Below, piece after piece: positions 41,302 through 51,356 of a DNA stretch of 64,000 nt. Every line of letters starts with the position of its first letter. Positions within the stretch are counted from its first letter, which is position 1. The position numbers were made by a program, and so were the translations under genes. The notes below the pieces were generated by a model. The model saw only the letters and a program-made list of their open reading frames with translations. It was not told where the DNA came from and ran no database searches. Source of the stretch: Tsuneonella deserti (GTDB lineage: Bacteria > Pseudomonadota > Alphaproteobacteria > Sphingomonadales > Sphingomonadaceae); NCBI RefSeq assembly GCF_014644315.1, contig NZ_BMKL01000001.1, positions 376,001 through 440,000 on the forward strand, given 5' to 3'.

Positions 41302-41702
41302 GATCCGCGTCGTTCCTTGTGGAAACCCTGCATCCCCAGCCACCACTGCATGGCGATTACGGCGCCCTTGATCGGTTGGAGTCCTGCAATCACCATGGCA
41401 GTCGCGAGGGGCAAGACGAGGGCGCCGGCCACCAGCGGACGCATCTCCAAGTCCCCGGCAAGGTAGATAATCAGCGGCGCCAGAATGTGACCGGTGAGCA
41501 ATATTGCGATGTAGGCCGGAATGTCATCGGCGCGTGCGAGCGACCAGTCCTGCCCGCAGGCCCGGCAGCGTTCGACCGGCTTGAGCCACTTGCGGAACAA
41601 TTCCGCGCAACCGCACCGAGGACACCTGCCGGCCGCCGCGCGGCGGGCTGCTTGCAGGAACGTCGCCGGAAGCGTCTCGCAGGCCGGTTCAACTGGATGC
41701 AT
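41298..41702 (-). CDS. DUF983 family membrane protein
   Basis: 134 residues from the ATG at 41702 (MHPVEPACETLP). An N-terminal zinc ribbon (RCPRCGCAELFRKWLKPVER and CRACGQDW) is followed by two transmembrane segments (IPAYIAILLTGHILAPLIIYL and ALVLPLATAMVIAGLQ). The DUF983 role is unknown. In alphaproteobacteria members of this family often sit near cytochrome oxidase genes; here the neighbour is MoeB, with coupled translation. Confidence 0.85.
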   Translation of the reverse strand: MHPVEPACETLPATFLQAARRAAAGRCPRCGCAELFRKWLKPVERCRACGQDWSLARADDIPAYIAILLTGHILAPLIIYLAGDLEMRPLVAGALVLPLATAMVIAGLQPIKGAVIAMQWWLGMQGFHKERRGS

Positions 41703-41724
41703 TGCGCCCCATAGCAGGGCCGGG

Positions 41725-43206
41725 TCAGCTTTCCAGCTGGCGCAGCAGGCTGCGCACGTCGCCGTCCATGTCGGCATCGCGCTGCCGCAGGTCTTCGATC
41801 AAGCGCACCGCGTGGATCACCGTCGAGTGGTCGCGACCGCCAAACTTGCGGCCGATTTCCGGGTAGCTGCGCGGAGTCAGCACCTTGGCAAGGTACATTG
41901 CCACCTGCCGCGGCCGGACCACCGCTCGTGCGCGGCGCTTGGAGCCCATCTCGGCGCGGTCGATGCGGTAGAACTGGCACACTGTGCGCTGGATCTCGTC
42001 GATGGTGATCCGGCGACGGTTGGCCGAAAGAATGTCGGTCAACTGCTCTTCGGCGAGCTGCAGCGCGACCTGCTGGCCGGTCAGCTGGGCATAGGCGATC
42101 AGCTTGTTGAGGCCGCCCACCAGTTCACGCACGTTGCGGGTGATCGTGCGGGCGAGGAAGTCGATGACGTCCTCGGGCACTTCGAGCGGAGCAAAGCGCA
42201 CGAGCTTTGACTGCAGGATCGAACGACGCAGCTCGATGTCGGCGGCCTGGATATCGGCGACTAGTCCCATCGACAGCCGGCTCAAGAGGCGCGGCTCGAC
42301 CCCGTCCAGTGCTTGCGGCGCTCGGTCGGCGGCGAACACCAGTCGCTTGCCTTCGGCGAGCAGAGCGTCGATCGTGTAGAGCAGCTCTTCCTGTGCGCTC
42401 GCCTTGCCGATGATGAACTGGATGTCGTCCACCAGCAACAGGTCGAAGCTGCGCAGCCTCGCCTTGAACTCGATCGTCTGATTCGATTTCAGCGCCTGGA
42501 CGAACTCGACCATGAAGCGTTCGGCGCTGCAGTAGAAGATACGTGCGCGCGGGTGGGCCAGGAGGTACGCATGGCCGATCGCGTGAAGGAGGTGCGTCTT
42601 GCCCTGACCGGTGGCGCCCTTGAGGTAGAGGGGGGAGAACTGCGGAGCCTGGCTCGCGGCCATCCGCTGCGCCGCGTTGCAGGCGAGCACGTTGGCCTCG
42701 CCGGTGACGAAGGCGGCGAAAGTCAGGGAAGGGTCCAGCCCGACCGAAGAGGTGAAGCCGCGATCGCCGATGGTGCCCGCGGCTACCGCGATCATGCTGG
42801 TGTCGCCATCGTTCGCCGGGCGGCGGCCGTCAGCCAGGCTCAGCTCGGGGAGCTTGCGGCGACCGGGGTGCACCGTGATGCGCAGCTGGCGCACTTCGCT
42901 GCGAGCGATCTTCCAGGCGAGACTCAGCCGATCGTGGAAGCGGTCGTTGACCCAGTTCGCGGAGAACTCGGTAGGGAGGTATAGCTCTAGAGTACCCGTT
43001 TCTTCGCACAGGCTGCCGACCTGGATCGGCTTGATCCACTGGCTGTGGATTTGCTGGCCGAGATCCTTGCGCAGTCCCTGGCTGATGTCGGACCAATCCG
43101 CCGCAAGGTTGATCGCCTCCAGATCCTCCATGCCGTCCCCGCTGTTGCGCCGAGCAGCTTGGTTGCCGCTACTGATGCTATCCATTTCCAATCGCCGCCC
43201 GTTCAT
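41725..43206 (-). CDS. dnaA: Chromosomal replication initiator DnaA
   Basis: 493 residues from the ATG at 43206 (AAGG five bases upstream); ATGs at 43185 and 43131 are alternatives. Domain I begins near LEAINLAADWSDISQGLRKD. The AAA+ core has Walker A GATGQGKTHLLHA and Walker B LLLVDDIQFI. The domain IV box-binding signature is GRDHSTVIHAVRLIEDL. It opens the origin. The upstream region holds a GANTC-rich palindrome. The neighbours (rpsT, mutM, ubiE, ubiB) are the usual alphaproteobacterial set. Confidence 0.95.
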   Translation of the reverse strand: MNGRRLEMDSISSGNQAARRNSGDGMEDLEAINLAADWSDISQGLRKDLGQQIHSQWIKPIQVGSLCEETGTLELYLPTEFSANWVNDRFHDRLSLAWKIARSEVRQLRITVHPGRRKLPELSLADGRRPANDGDTSMIAVAAGTIGDRGFTSSVGLDPSLTFAAFVTGEANVLACNAAQRMAASQAPQFSPLYLKGATGQGKTHLLHAIGHAYLLAHPRARIFYCSAERFMVEFVQALKSNQTIEFKARLRSFDLLLVDDIQFIIGKASAQEELLYTIDALLAEGKRLVFAADRAPQALDGVEPRLLSRLSMGLVADIQAADIELRRSILQSKLVRFAPLEVPEDVIDFLARTITRNVRELVGGLNKLIAYAQLTGQQVALQLAEEQLTDILSANRRRITIDEIQRTVCQFYRIDRAEMGSKRRARAVVRPRQVAMYLAKVLTPRSYPEIGRKFGGRDHSTVIHAVRLIEDLRQRDADMDGDVRSLLRQLES

Positions 43207-43477
43207 CTGAGCCTTGCTCTCGCCAGGCCCGTTTCCCCCGTGGACACAGCTTCGCAACACCGCGAAACCATTACGGAATCGAGGGCGCCAAGGCGATCCA
43301 GTCCTGCAAGAGCCCGGGCCATCCAGCCCCGGGCGAGACACTTCTTTTCATCTTCGGCAGCAGGCTGGCAAGGGAGAGCCCGCAAAAAAAGTGAAATAAT
43401 GGCGGTTGACTCGAGCAAACCCGCACGGTTTCATTCAAGTCTCTGAAAACGCACGGTAAACTGGAATTGTGACATGC

Positions 43478-43500
43478 GAATCGCGGGATTCCCGCGATTC
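43478..43500. promoter_or_regulatory. GANTC-rich palindrome upstream of dnaA
   Basis: GAATCGCGGGA, one T, then TCCCGCGATTC form a perfect 23-base dyad containing three GANTC sites (43478, 43487, 43496). A further GAATC is at about 43277. CcrM methylates GANTC in alphaproteobacteria and influences dnaA expression in Caulobacter. The site lies 272-294 bases before the dnaA start, between it and the rpsT terminator. The rest of 43207-43526 shows no gene. Confidence 0.5.
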
Positions 43501-43526
43501 TGCAAAAACCCGCCAGCACAAACGAA

Positions 43527-43554
43527 GACGCCGGCGCGTTTCCGCGCCGGCGTC
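43527..43554 (-). terminator. rpsT terminator
   Basis: GACGCCGGCGCG-TTTC-CGCGCCGGCGTC is a perfect 12-bp stem 52 bases after the rpsT stop. On the minus strand it continues TTCGTTTGT, a short U-rich tail. Confidence 0.75.
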
Positions 43555-43605
43555 GTTCGCTTTTGTTCTGGTAGCCGCTGCGAACGAACGCAGCGAAGTT
43601 GCGAA

Positions 43606-43866
43606 TCAGAGACCCGCGACGCGCTTCGAAAGCCGGCTCATCTTGCGACTGGCGGTGTTCTTGTGCAGCACGCCGCGCGCCACACCGCGCGCCAGCTCGG
43701 GCTGGGCGGCCTTGAGGGCGTCTGCGGCGGCCTGCTTGTCGCCGCCGGCAATCGCCGTTTCGACCTTCTTCAGGAAGCTGCGGATGCGGCTGACGCGGTT
43801 GGTGTTGATCTCCGCACGACGATCGTTGCGGCGGATGCGCTTCTTGGCTTGCGGCGTATTGGCCAT
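43606..43866 (-). CDS. rpsT: Ribosomal protein bS20
   Basis: 86 residues, [20 protein letters not shown], a helical basic protein ending KRVAGL. Exact family length. S20 binds 16S rRNA early in 30S assembly. Lies 120 bases after mutM on the same strand and is followed by a strong hairpin terminator. Confidence 0.97.
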   Translation of the reverse strand: MANTPQAKKRIRRNDRRAEINTNRVSRIRSFLKKVETAIAGGDKQAAADALKAAQPELARGVARGVLHKNTASRKMSRLSKRVAGL

Positions 43867-43986
43867 ATCTGTCCTCGATGGGCCGCGGTTGTTACGGCCG
43901 AAATCCTGGCGTTTGCGTGGGCTATCGCGGCGAGCGGACCCGCCGGGAAAGGCGCGCCCCTAGCCGAGGAGCGGCGAATCGTCAAG

Positions 43987-44802
43987 CTAGCGCTGGCAGC
44001 GCGGACAAAACCAGGTGCTTCGCCCACCCTGGGGCAGGCGCCGAATGGTGCCGCAGTCCGGTCGCATGCAGGGCTCCCCCTCGCGCCCGTAGACGGCGAA
44101 GGAGCTGGCGAAATACCCCAGCTGGCCGTCCGGGCGCGCATAATCGCGCAGCGTCGATCCACCATCGACGAGGGAGCGTTCAAGCACGTCGCGGATGGCG
44201 GGGACCAGCCGCTCGAGCGCGGGCAGGGAGACCTTGCCGGCGGCCTTTCGGGGGTCGATCCGCGCGTGCCACAGGGCCTCGCACACGTATATGTTGCCAA
44301 GTCCGGCGACGATGCCCTGGTCCAGCAGGAGCAGCTTTACCGCCTGCTTTCGGCTCGCGAACGCTTCCTTGAGGTGGCGGGCGGTGAGATCCTCGCCAAG
44401 CGGTTCCGGACCCATTCCGGCGAAGGCCGGCCACTGGTCGAGCGCAGCTGTGTCGACCACATCGACGAATCCGAACCGCCTGGCGTCGTTCAGTGCGTAT
44501 CGATGGTTCTCCGTCTCGAGAACCAGGTGGTCGTGCTTGTCGAGGTCTTCGGGATCGATCCGCCACCGTCCGCTCATGCCAAGATGGAAGATAAGCGTCG
44601 CCTCACGGTCGGTATGGATAAGGCCATACTTCGCGCGCCTGCCGAGACCGGTGACCCTTGCACCGGTGAGTCGCTGGACGAGGTCGGGGGGAAAAGGGCG
44701 GCGCATGTCCGGCCGGTTGACCGACACTCTCTCGATGCGCGCACCGTCGAGCGAGGCGGCCAGTCCGCGCACGGTGGTCTCTACCTCGGGAAGCTCGGGC
44801 AT
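43987..44802 (-). CDS. mutM: Formamidopyrimidine-DNA glycosylase (Fpg)
   Basis: 271 residues. The N-terminus PELPEVETTVRGL carries the catalytic Pro. The C-terminal zinc finger reads CMRPDC ... WFCPRCQR. VAGLGNIYVCEALWHA is the helix-two-turn-helix region. Removes 8-oxoguanine and formamidopyrimidines. Divergent from ubiE with 54 bases between starts. Confidence 0.96.
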   Translation of the reverse strand: MPELPEVETTVRGLAASLDGARIERVSVNRPDMRRPFPPDLVQRLTGARVTGLGRRAKYGLIHTDREATLIFHLGMSGRWRIDPEDLDKHDHLVLETENHRYALNDARRFGFVDVVDTAALDQWPAFAGMGPEPLGEDLTARHLKEAFASRKQAVKLLLLDQGIVAGLGNIYVCEALWHARIDPRKAAGKVSLPALERLVPAIRDVLERSLVDGGSTLRDYARPDGQLGYFASSFAVYGREGEPCMRPDCGTIRRLPQGGRSTWFCPRCQR

Positions 44803-44856
44803 GGAGCGCGTCTAACACCCTTTGCGCCCTTCGCAATTGCTCCTAAGGCGCCTTCC

Positions 44857-45588
44857 ATGAGCGAGACGGTTTCTTTCGGCTATCAAGAGGTTCTCCCGGA
44901 GGAGAAGACCCGCCGGGTGGGCCAGGTATTTTCGGGCGTCGCGGCGAAGTACGACGTGATGAACGACGCGATGAGCGCGGGCCTCCACCGGCTGTGGAAG
45001 GATACGTTCGTGCGCCGGGTGAAACCGCGGGCAGGGGAAGCCATCCTCGACATGGCCGGGGGCACCGGCGACATCGCCTTCCGCCTTGCCGACCGCGGTG
45101 CCAGCGTGACGGTAGCGGACATCAACCAGGAGATGCTCGACGTCGGCGTGGAGCGCGCGCTCGAGCGCGGCATCGACGGTCTCGTCTGGAGCCGCCAGAA
45201 TGCCGAAAGCCTGAGTTATCCCGCACGTGTGTTCGACGCCTATACGATCGCCTTCGGCATCCGCAACGTGACGCACATCGACCGTGCCTTGGCGGAAGCG
45301 CACCGCGTTCTGAAGTACGGGGGCCGGTTCTTCTGCCTGGAGTTCTCGACCACCCAGTGGCCGGGCTTCGGGGACGTCTACGATTTCTACTCGCACAAGG
45401 TCGTGCCCCAAATCGGGCAGGCGATCGCGGGAGATGCGGAAAGCTATCGTTATCTGGTGGAATCGATCCGCCGCTTCCCCTCGATGCCCGAATTCGAACG
45501 AATGATCCGTCAGGCAGGATTCGTGCGCACGAAGGTTGAACCGATCCTTGGCGGCCTGGTCGCGATCCATTCGGGGTGGAAAGTCTAG
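44857..45588 (+). CDS. ubiE: Demethylubiquinone/demethylmenaquinone C-methyltransferase
   Basis: 243 residues. SAM-binding motif LDMAGGTGDIAFRLA (about 66-80), family signatures YDVMNDAMSAGLHRLWKD and NVTHIDRALAEAHRVLKYGG. C-methylation step of ubiquinone synthesis. Followed by ubiB after one base, an operon for the same pathway. Confidence 0.96.
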   Translation: MSETVSFGYQEVLPEEKTRRVGQVFSGVAAKYDVMNDAMSAGLHRLWKDTFVRRVKPRAGEAILDMAGGTGDIAFRLADRGASVTVADINQEMLDVGVERALERGIDGLVWSRQNAESLSYPARVFDAYTIAFGIRNVTHIDRALAEAHRVLKYGGRFFCLEFSTTQWPGFGDVYDFYSHKVVPQIGQAIAGDAESYRYLVESIRRFPSMPEFERMIRQAGFVRTKVEPILGGLVAIHSGWKV

Positions 45589-45589
45589 C

Positions 45590-47140
45590 GTGACCCGTCC
45601 CGCGACGCACATCTGGCGCCTCCTCAGGTGGGGTCGCGCACTGGCGCGGCACGGCGCGTTGCGCGGCATCGAAAACGATCCCAACACGCCCACTCCGGTC
45701 AAGCGTCTGGCGCGCGTCGCGCGGATAGGCACGATCCAGCCGCGCGAGCCCGATTATGCCACCGCGTTCCAGGACATCGGCCCCGCGGCGATCAAGCTCG
45801 GCCAGTCGCTCGCGACCCGCCCCGATCTCGTGGGGGACGCGGCGACGCACAACCTCATGCTGTTGCAGGACAGCCTGCCTCCGGTGGCCTTTGCCGAGAT
45901 AGAGGCAGAGATCGCGCGCAGCTTCGACCGACCCGTAACTGACCTCTTCGCGTCGATCGATCCCGAACCGGTCGGGTCGGCCTCGATCGCCCAGGTGCAC
46001 CGCGCGGTGACCACCGACGGGCGCCAGGTAGCGATCAAGGTGCTCCGGCCGGGCATCCGGGAGCGGTTCGCGGACGACATCGCGACCTATGAATGGGCCG
46101 CCGCTCACCTGGAGGCATTCGGTGGCGAAGCGGCTCGCCTGCGTCCCCGGCTGACGATCGCCAACTTCAAGCGATGGACCAACAGCGAGCTCGACCTCCG
46201 GCGCGAAGCGGCTTCGGCAAGCGAACTCGCCGAAGCGATGAAGGGATTTGCGGGATATTGCGTCCCCTCGGTCGACTGGGACCGAACCAATGGCCGGGTG
46301 ATGACCATCGAATGGATCGATGGGGTCAAGATTTCCGACCGGGCCGCGCTCATCGCCGCCGGGCACGACCTGCCCGAACTTGCCCGCCGACTGGTGCTCG
46401 CTTTTCTCCAGCAGGCAATCAGCGCAGGGTTCTTCCACGCCGACATGCACCAGGGGAACCTGTTCGTGCGCGGCGATGGGACCATCGTGGCGATCGACTT
46501 CGGCATCATGGGCCGGATCGACCGCCGTGCGCGCCAGTGGCTGGCCGAAATCCTCTACGGTCTGATTACTGGAAACTACCGCCGCGTGGCGGAAATCCAT
46601 TTCGAGGCCCAGTACGTGCCGAGCTACCACTCGGTGGCGGAGTTCGCGACGGCGCTGCGTGCAGTGGGCGAGCCGATGCGCGGAAGGCCCGTGAGCGAGC
46701 TGTCGGTCGGGCAGATGCTCGACGGCTTGTTCGCGATCACCCGTGACTTCGACATGCAGACCCAACCGCACCTGCTGCTGCTGCAAAAGACCATGGTGAT
46801 GGTGGAGGGCCTTGCCACGAGCCTCGACCCCAAGATTAACATGTGGGACGTCTCGGCTCCCTTCGTCCGCGAATGGATTCGTGACGAACTAGGGCCGGAG
46901 GCCGCCCTAGCAAACCGCCTGCGAACCGATTTCGAGACACTTTTGCGACTGCCCGAACTGGTCCGCCGGATCGAGGACCGCTATCCTGCGCGTGGGGGCG
47001 CTCCCGATCCGCAGCCATTGCCCGTCATTCCCCTGATGTGGGAGCGAAAAGGCTCCGACCGGCGTTGGCCCGGCTACCTGGCAGCGGCAGTGGCTGGTGC
47101 CGGGATCGTCGCAGCCGCGTTCGCGGCAGGATTGTTCTAG
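45590..47140 (+). CDS. ubiB: Ubiquinone biosynthesis protein UbiB (ABC1/ADCK atypical kinase)
   Basis: 516 residues from the GTG at 45590. The KxGQ motif is AIKLGQSLATRPDL, the Ala-rich loop VGSASIAQVHRA, the Lys in VAIKVLRPG, the metal-binding segments FHADMHQGNLF and IDFGIMGR, and a C-terminal membrane helix (LAAAVAGAGIVAAAFAAGLF). UbiB is an ATPase needed for ubiquinone synthesis, acting at the membrane. Convergent overlap of four bases with the next gene. Confidence 0.95.
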   Translation: MTRPATHIWRLLRWGRALARHGALRGIENDPNTPTPVKRLARVARIGTIQPREPDYATAFQDIGPAAIKLGQSLATRPDLVGDAATHNLMLLQDSLPPVAFAEIEAEIARSFDRPVTDLFASIDPEPVGSASIAQVHRAVTTDGRQVAIKVLRPGIRERFADDIATYEWAAAHLEAFGGEAARLRPRLTIANFKRWTNSELDLRREAASASELAEAMKGFAGYCVPSVDWDRTNGRVMTIEWIDGVKISDRAALIAAGHDLPELARRLVLAFLQQAISAGFFHADMHQGNLFVRGDGTIVAIDFGIMGRIDRRARQWLAEILYGLITGNYRRVAEIHFEAQYVPSYHSVAEFATALRAVGEPMRGRPVSELSVGQMLDGLFAITRDFDMQTQPHLLLLQKTMVMVEGLATSLDPKINMWDVSAPFVREWIRDELGPEAALANRLRTDFETLLRLPELVRRIEDRYPARGGAPDPQPLPVIPLMWERKGSDRRWPGYLAAAVAGAGIVAAAFAAGLF

Positions 47141-47520
47141 GTCAGCCGGTGAGGCAGCAGGCGGCTGCCGAAAAGCGACAGGACCACCGCCAACGCTTCT
47201 ACAAGCATCGGCGGGAAGAAGCCCGGGTAGGTCCCGTCCGCAACCACGCTCACAATCCTGCCGAAGAGGGCGACGCCGAAGATGGCGGCCGGGACCAGCA
47301 GCAGGTCGCCGTTGCGCTTCCATGCGCCCCAGATCATCGCCCCTCCGCCGACGAAGAAAAGGGCGGGAAAATCCGCACGAAGAACGGCGAGGCCGCCGGC
47401 GCCGTCTGGCGAGAGGTGGAAGCTGGTTACCGTGCTCGCCGGCATGAACAGAAAACCCAGGCCCATGACGAGGAAGAACAGGCCTTCGACGAAGATCAAA
47501 GCAGTCAGGATCAGGCGCAT
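47137..47520 (-). CDS. DUF4345-like small membrane protein
   Basis: 127 residues with about four transmembrane segments (LTALIFVEGLFFLVMGLGFLF first, VEALAVVLSLFGSRLL last) and a short loop RADFPALFFVGGGAMIWGAW. Similar to the DUF4345 family, function unknown. Convergent with ubiB; 146 bases of empty sequence separate its start from coaBC. Confidence 0.75.
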   Translation of the reverse strand: MRLILTALIFVEGLFFLVMGLGFLFMPASTVTSFHLSPDGAGGLAVLRADFPALFFVGGGAMIWGAWKRNGDLLLVPAAIFGVALFGRIVSVVADGTYPGFFPPMLVEALAVVLSLFGSRLLPHRLT

Positions 47521-47666
47521 TTTTCCGTGTTTCCCCCAAATGTCCCTGCACCCCTGTTAACCCAATGGTCTGGGCGCGCTAGGGCAATCTTAACCAGCGC
47601 CCTCCTAGGACTGGCGCGAATTGTGGGCGGCGGCTAGTCTGCCGCGATGGTGGCGCGAGGGGTTTC

Positions 47667-49298
47667 ATGCACGAGCTGGTCGGCAGGCGGCCGCAGCAGG
47701 AGCCGCTCCGGATGAGCGGGCCCAAGGTCCTGCTCGTCGTCGGCGGGGGCATCGCGGCTTACAAATCGTGCGAACTGGTGCGCCTGATCCGCCGCGGCGG
47801 TGGCGAGGTGACCTGCGTGCTTACCGAAGGTGGCAGCCAGTTCGTGACGCCGCTTGCACTGGCGGCGCTCAGCGAGAACAAGGTCTATACCAGCTTGTTC
47901 GATCTCAAGGACGAGGTCGAGATGGGACACATCCAGTTGTCCCGGGCGGCTGACCTCGTCGTGGTTTGCCCCGCGACGGCAGACTTGCTCGCCAAGATGG
48001 CCGCAGGCATCGCCGATGATCTGGCCACCACGCTGATCCTGGCTACCGACAAACCCGTTCTCGCGGTTCCGGCGATGAACGTGAAGATGTGGCTCAACGA
48101 CGCCACTCGCCGCAATGTCGCCTGGCTGCGGGAAGTGGGCGTCGATGTGATGGAACCCGACGAAGGCCCGATGGCCTGCGGTGAGTTCGGTCCTGGCCGC
48201 CTGCCCGATCCCGAAATCGTCTGGGCCGAGATTGCGGCGCGGTTCGGCCTCGTCGCCGAATGCGAGCCCGAAGTGTCTTCGCAGGACCTGGCTGAAGAAG
48301 CGCTCGAGCCGGAGGCCGAAGTCGAAAGCTATGGTCGCTTGGGCAGTCTCTTGTCCTCGCTGATCCCGCGCAAGACTCCACGTCACGCCCCGGTCGAGCA
48401 TGAAGAAGAATTCTCCTTCGATGAATTCGCGGTGGATCCCGCTCCACCGGAGCCTGAGGTTGTTCCCGATCTTGCCGGGCCATTGATGGCGAAGAAGGGC
48501 AAGGCGAAGGCCGCTCCGCCGACCGACGCTCAGGCTCTCAATCATATGGTCGTGACCGGTGCGGGCGACCAGCCGCCCGAACTGATCGGCGATCCACTCG
48601 CCGGCCAAACCGATTTCGCTATCGATCCGGCGCACCGGCCGCTGTTCGGCCGACACGTGCTGGTCACCGCCGGGCCCACTCACGAGCCGATCGACCCGGT
48701 CCGATATATCGCCAACCGGTCGAGCGGTAAGCAGGGTTTTGCCATCGCTGCCGCTGCTGCGGCGCTTGGTGCGCGGGTGACGCTGGTCGCCGGGCCGGTC
48801 ACCTTGCCCACGCCCCCGGGGGTTGATCGAATAGATGTCGAGTCCGCCCGCGAGATGGCCGATGTCGTCAAGAAAACGCTGCCGGTCGATGCGGCGATAA
48901 TGGTCGCGGCGGTAGCCGACTGGCGCAGCAAGGATTACGCGCCGGAAAAGATGAAGAAGCGCGGCTCCGCCCCGCCGGCGCTTCTGCTTACGGAGAATCC
49001 GGATATCCTCGCGCAGGTCGCTGCCGGTAAGCAGCGCCCCAAACTCCTGGTCGGCTTTGCTGCCGAGACAGAGGATGTCGTCGAAAACGCCAAGACGAAG
49101 CGCAAGCGCAAGGCGGCCGACTGGATCGTCGCCAACGACGTCTCCGGGGATGTGATGGGGGGCGACGCCAACGCGGTGCACATCGTCACAGGCGAGGGCG
49201 TTGAGGACTTGCCCGAAATGCCCAAGGACCAGGTCGCGCTGGAGCTTGCGGAACGCATTGCGGTGGCCCTAGACAGGATCGATCCGCGCGATGAGTGA
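47667..49298 (+). CDS. coaBC: Bifunctional CoaBC with a long acidic linker
   Basis: 543 residues, about 130 more than the common 400-410. CoaC (phosphopantothenoylcysteine decarboxylase, about 17-195) has His88 in [23 protein letters not shown] and the Cys in [14 protein letters not shown]. CoaB (synthetase, about 327-540) has [20 protein letters not shown] and the Lys cluster KMKKRG. Between them residues 197-326 are Glu-, Pro- and Ala-rich and probably disordered. The start at 47667 has GAGGGG upstream; Met16 is an alternative. Overlaps dut by 8 bases. Coenzyme A synthesis. Confidence 0.95.
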   Translation: MHELVGRRPQQEPLRMSGPKVLLVVGGGIAAYKSCELVRLIRRGGGEVTCVLTEGGSQFVTPLALAALSENKVYTSLFDLKDEVEMGHIQLSRAADLVVVCPATADLLAKMAAGIADDLATTLILATDKPVLAVPAMNVKMWLNDATRRNVAWLREVGVDVMEPDEGPMACGEFGPGRLPDPEIVWAEIAARFGLVAECEPEVSSQDLAEEALEPEAEVESYGRLGSLLSSLIPRKTPRHAPVEHEEEFSFDEFAVDPAPPEPEVVPDLAGPLMAKKGKAKAAPPTDAQALNHMVVTGAGDQPPELIGDPLAGQTDFAIDPAHRPLFGRHVLVTAGPTHEPIDPVRYIANRSSGKQGFAIAAAAAALGARVTLVAGPVTLPTPPGVDRIDVESAREMADVVKKTLPVDAAIMVAAVADWRSKDYAPEKMKKRGSAPPALLLTENPDILAQVAAGKQRPKLLVGFAAETEDVVENAKTKRKRKAADWIVANDVSGDVMGGDANAVHIVTGEGVEDLPEMPKDQVALELAERIAVALDRIDPRDE

Positions 49299-49761
49299 CG
49301 GTTCAAGCACCGTCGCGGTGCGACTGAAACGCCTGCCGCATGGCGAAGGTCTGGCGCTACCGGATTACGCGACCGATGGCGCGGCGGGCATGGACGTGCT
49401 CTCGGCCGAAGATGTGACGATTAGCCCGGGAGCGCGCCACGCCGTCGCGACAGGGCTGACCCTGGCCATTCCCGATGGTTATGAAATCCAGGTCCGTCCT
49501 CGATCCGGCCTGGCGCTCAAGCATGGGATCAGCGTCCCTAATGCACCGGGTACGATCGATTCCGATTATCGGGGTGAGTTGAAGATTATCCTCATCAACC
49601 ACGGCGGCGAGCCGTTCGCGATCGCGCGGGGGGATCGGGTGGCCCAACTCGTGCTCGCCCCGGTGGTGCGCGCCGCATGGGATGAGGTCGCCTCGCTCGA
49701 CGAGACGGATCGCGGGGCTGGCGGCTTCGGGTCGACTGGCGGGCACGCGCGCCTCGGTTAG
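49291..49761 (+). CDS. dut: dUTP diphosphatase
   Basis: 156 residues. The five trimeric dUTPase motifs are visible: [45 protein letters not shown] and [10 protein letters not shown]. It keeps uracil out of DNA and supplies dUMP. Start lies inside coaBC; stop overlaps the convergent ribE stop. Confidence 0.96.
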   Translation: MSDGSSTVAVRLKRLPHGEGLALPDYATDGAAGMDVLSAEDVTISPGARHAVATGLTLAIPDGYEIQVRPRSGLALKHGISVPNAPGTIDSDYRGELKIILINHGGEPFAIARGDRVAQLVLAPVVRAAWDEVASLDETDRGAGGFGSTGGHARLG

Positions 49762-50378
49762 GCGACGCGCAGGCTTTCGAGACGCTGCAGATAGCGGGCC
49801 ACGGTATCGATCTCGAGGTTCACCTGCGCGCCTTGGCCAAGCTCGCCAAGCGTGGTCACCTCGGCCGTGTGGGGAATGATGTTCAATCCGAAGCGAACCG
49901 AGCCGTCGGCTTGGTCTTCCACCGAATTGACGGTTAGCGAAACGCCGTCGACGGTGATCGATCCCTTGGCGGCGATGAACGGGGAAAGTTCGGGCGGCGC
50001 GATGATCGCTACCCTTGAGGAGTCGCCTTCCGGCTCCCAGTCCTCGACAGTTCCCACGGCGTCCACGTGACCCGAAACGATGTGCCCGCCAAGCTCGTCG
50101 CCGACCTTCAGCGAGCCTTCGAGATTGATGCGCTTGCCTTCGCTCCACATCCCGCTGGCCGTCCGGCTCACTGTTTCCGCGGAGACATCCACGGCGAACC
50201 AGGCATCGCCAGCGGTCCCGCCCCGCTCGACCACCGTAAGGCAAACGCCTGCGCAGGCGATCGATGCGCCGATGGCAATCCGTTCGGGATCCCACGAACA
50301 CGCGATCCGCACGCGCAGATCACCGCGCTGCTCGACGCTCTCGATGGTGCCGATTGCGGTAACGATCCCGGTAAACAT
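49758..50378 (-). CDS. ribE: Riboflavin synthase, alpha chain
   Basis: 206 residues with two lumazine-binding repeats, starting [20 protein letters not shown] and including [11 protein letters not shown] and [15 protein letters not shown]. Makes riboflavin from two 6,7-dimethyl-8-ribityllumazines. Follows ribD after 11 bases on the same strand. Confidence 0.95.
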   Translation of the reverse strand: MFTGIVTAIGTIESVEQRGDLRVRIACSWDPERIAIGASIACAGVCLTVVERGGTAGDAWFAVDVSAETVSRTASGMWSEGKRINLEGSLKVGDELGGHIVSGHVDAVGTVEDWEPEGDSSRVAIIAPPELSPFIAAKGSITVDGVSLTVNSVEDQADGSVRFGLNIIPHTAEVTTLGELGQGAQVNLEIDTVARYLQRLESLRVA

Positions 50379-50389
50379 GCCAGCCTCCC

Positions 50390-51352
50390 TTAGCGCAAGC
50401 GGCGATAGGCGGTGAACGTATCACTGCCAAGCTGCGCCTGCTCGGCCAGTTCCCAACGTCCATGCGCCCCGTCCAGCTCATCGAGGCCGATGTCTCCAAC
50501 CGCGCGCAGGCCCGCACCGATCAGGACCGGGGCGCGGTAGATTTCCAGCCGATCAACGAGGTCGGCGGCCAGGAACGATGCGGCTGTCTGCGCGCCGCCC
50601 TCAACGTAGAGATATTGGACCTCGGCCATTTCCATCACCGCATCAGGAAAGGCGATGGCGCGGAATCCGTCAGGGCAGGGCTCGCTGGTGAGCAGCCAAC
50701 GCTCCGGGGAGCGGTCTTCCAGTCCCGGCAGTCGAACGTCGAGTCTGGGTGCATCGGCACGCCAGGTGCCCCCGCCGACGAGGATCGCATCGGCCTTTGC
50801 CCGGCGCGAGTGGACATGCGCGCGAGCGACCGCTCCGGTCACCCATTGGCTGGTGCCATCGGCGAGCGCGATGCACCCGTCGAGCGACATGGCGAGCTTG
50901 AGCGTAACGTGGGGTCGACCCAGCCTCTTGCGCGCCAGGTAGCCGGCGAGGCTCTCGCGCGCCTCGGTGGAGGGAAGGATGTCGGCGCGGATTCCCGCCT
51001 GACTCAACCGGGCAAGACCGCTTCCAGCCGTGCGTGGATCGGGGTCTTCGACCCCAACCACAACCCGCGCGGGCCGCGCCTCGACGAGCAGGTCGGCGCA
51101 GGCGGGGCCTCTGTGCGAGGAATGCGCACACGGTTCGAGGGTAACGTAGACGGTGGCCCCCGCCACATCCCCGGCGGCTTCCAGAGCAACTGCTTCCGCA
51201 TGGGGGCGTCCGCCAGCCATCGTCCATCCGCGTGCGACCATCTTCCCGTCACGCACCACGACGCAGGCAACCGCAGGGTTCGGTCGGCTCAAAGGGCGTC
51301 CCCGTCCGGCGAGGCGCGCTGCCGCCGCCAGCCAGTCAGCATCAGACGGCAA
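50390..51352 (-). CDS. ribD: Bifunctional riboflavin biosynthesis deaminase/reductase
   Basis: 320 residues from a TTG at 51352, directly after the upstream gene's stop; the frame is open further but without homology. Zinc deaminase: GGRPHAEAVAL and LEPCAHSSHRGPACADLL. The reductase domain begins near VTLKLAMSLDGCIALADG, with YVEGGAQTAASFL later. Second and third steps of riboflavin synthesis. Confidence 0.93.
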   Translation of the reverse strand: MPSDADWLAAAARLAGRGRPLSRPNPAVACVVVRDGKMVARGWTMAGGRPHAEAVALEAAGDVAGATVYVTLEPCAHSSHRGPACADLLVEARPARVVVGVEDPDPRTAGSGLARLSQAGIRADILPSTEARESLAGYLARKRLGRPHVTLKLAMSLDGCIALADGTSQWVTGAVARAHVHSRRAKADAILVGGGTWRADAPRLDVRLPGLEDRSPERWLLTSEPCPDGFRAIAFPDAVMEMAEVQYLYVEGGAQTAASFLAADLVDRLEIYRAPVLIGAGLRAVGDIGLDELDGAHGRWELAEQAQLGSDTFTAYRRLR

Positions 51353-51356
51353 AGTC

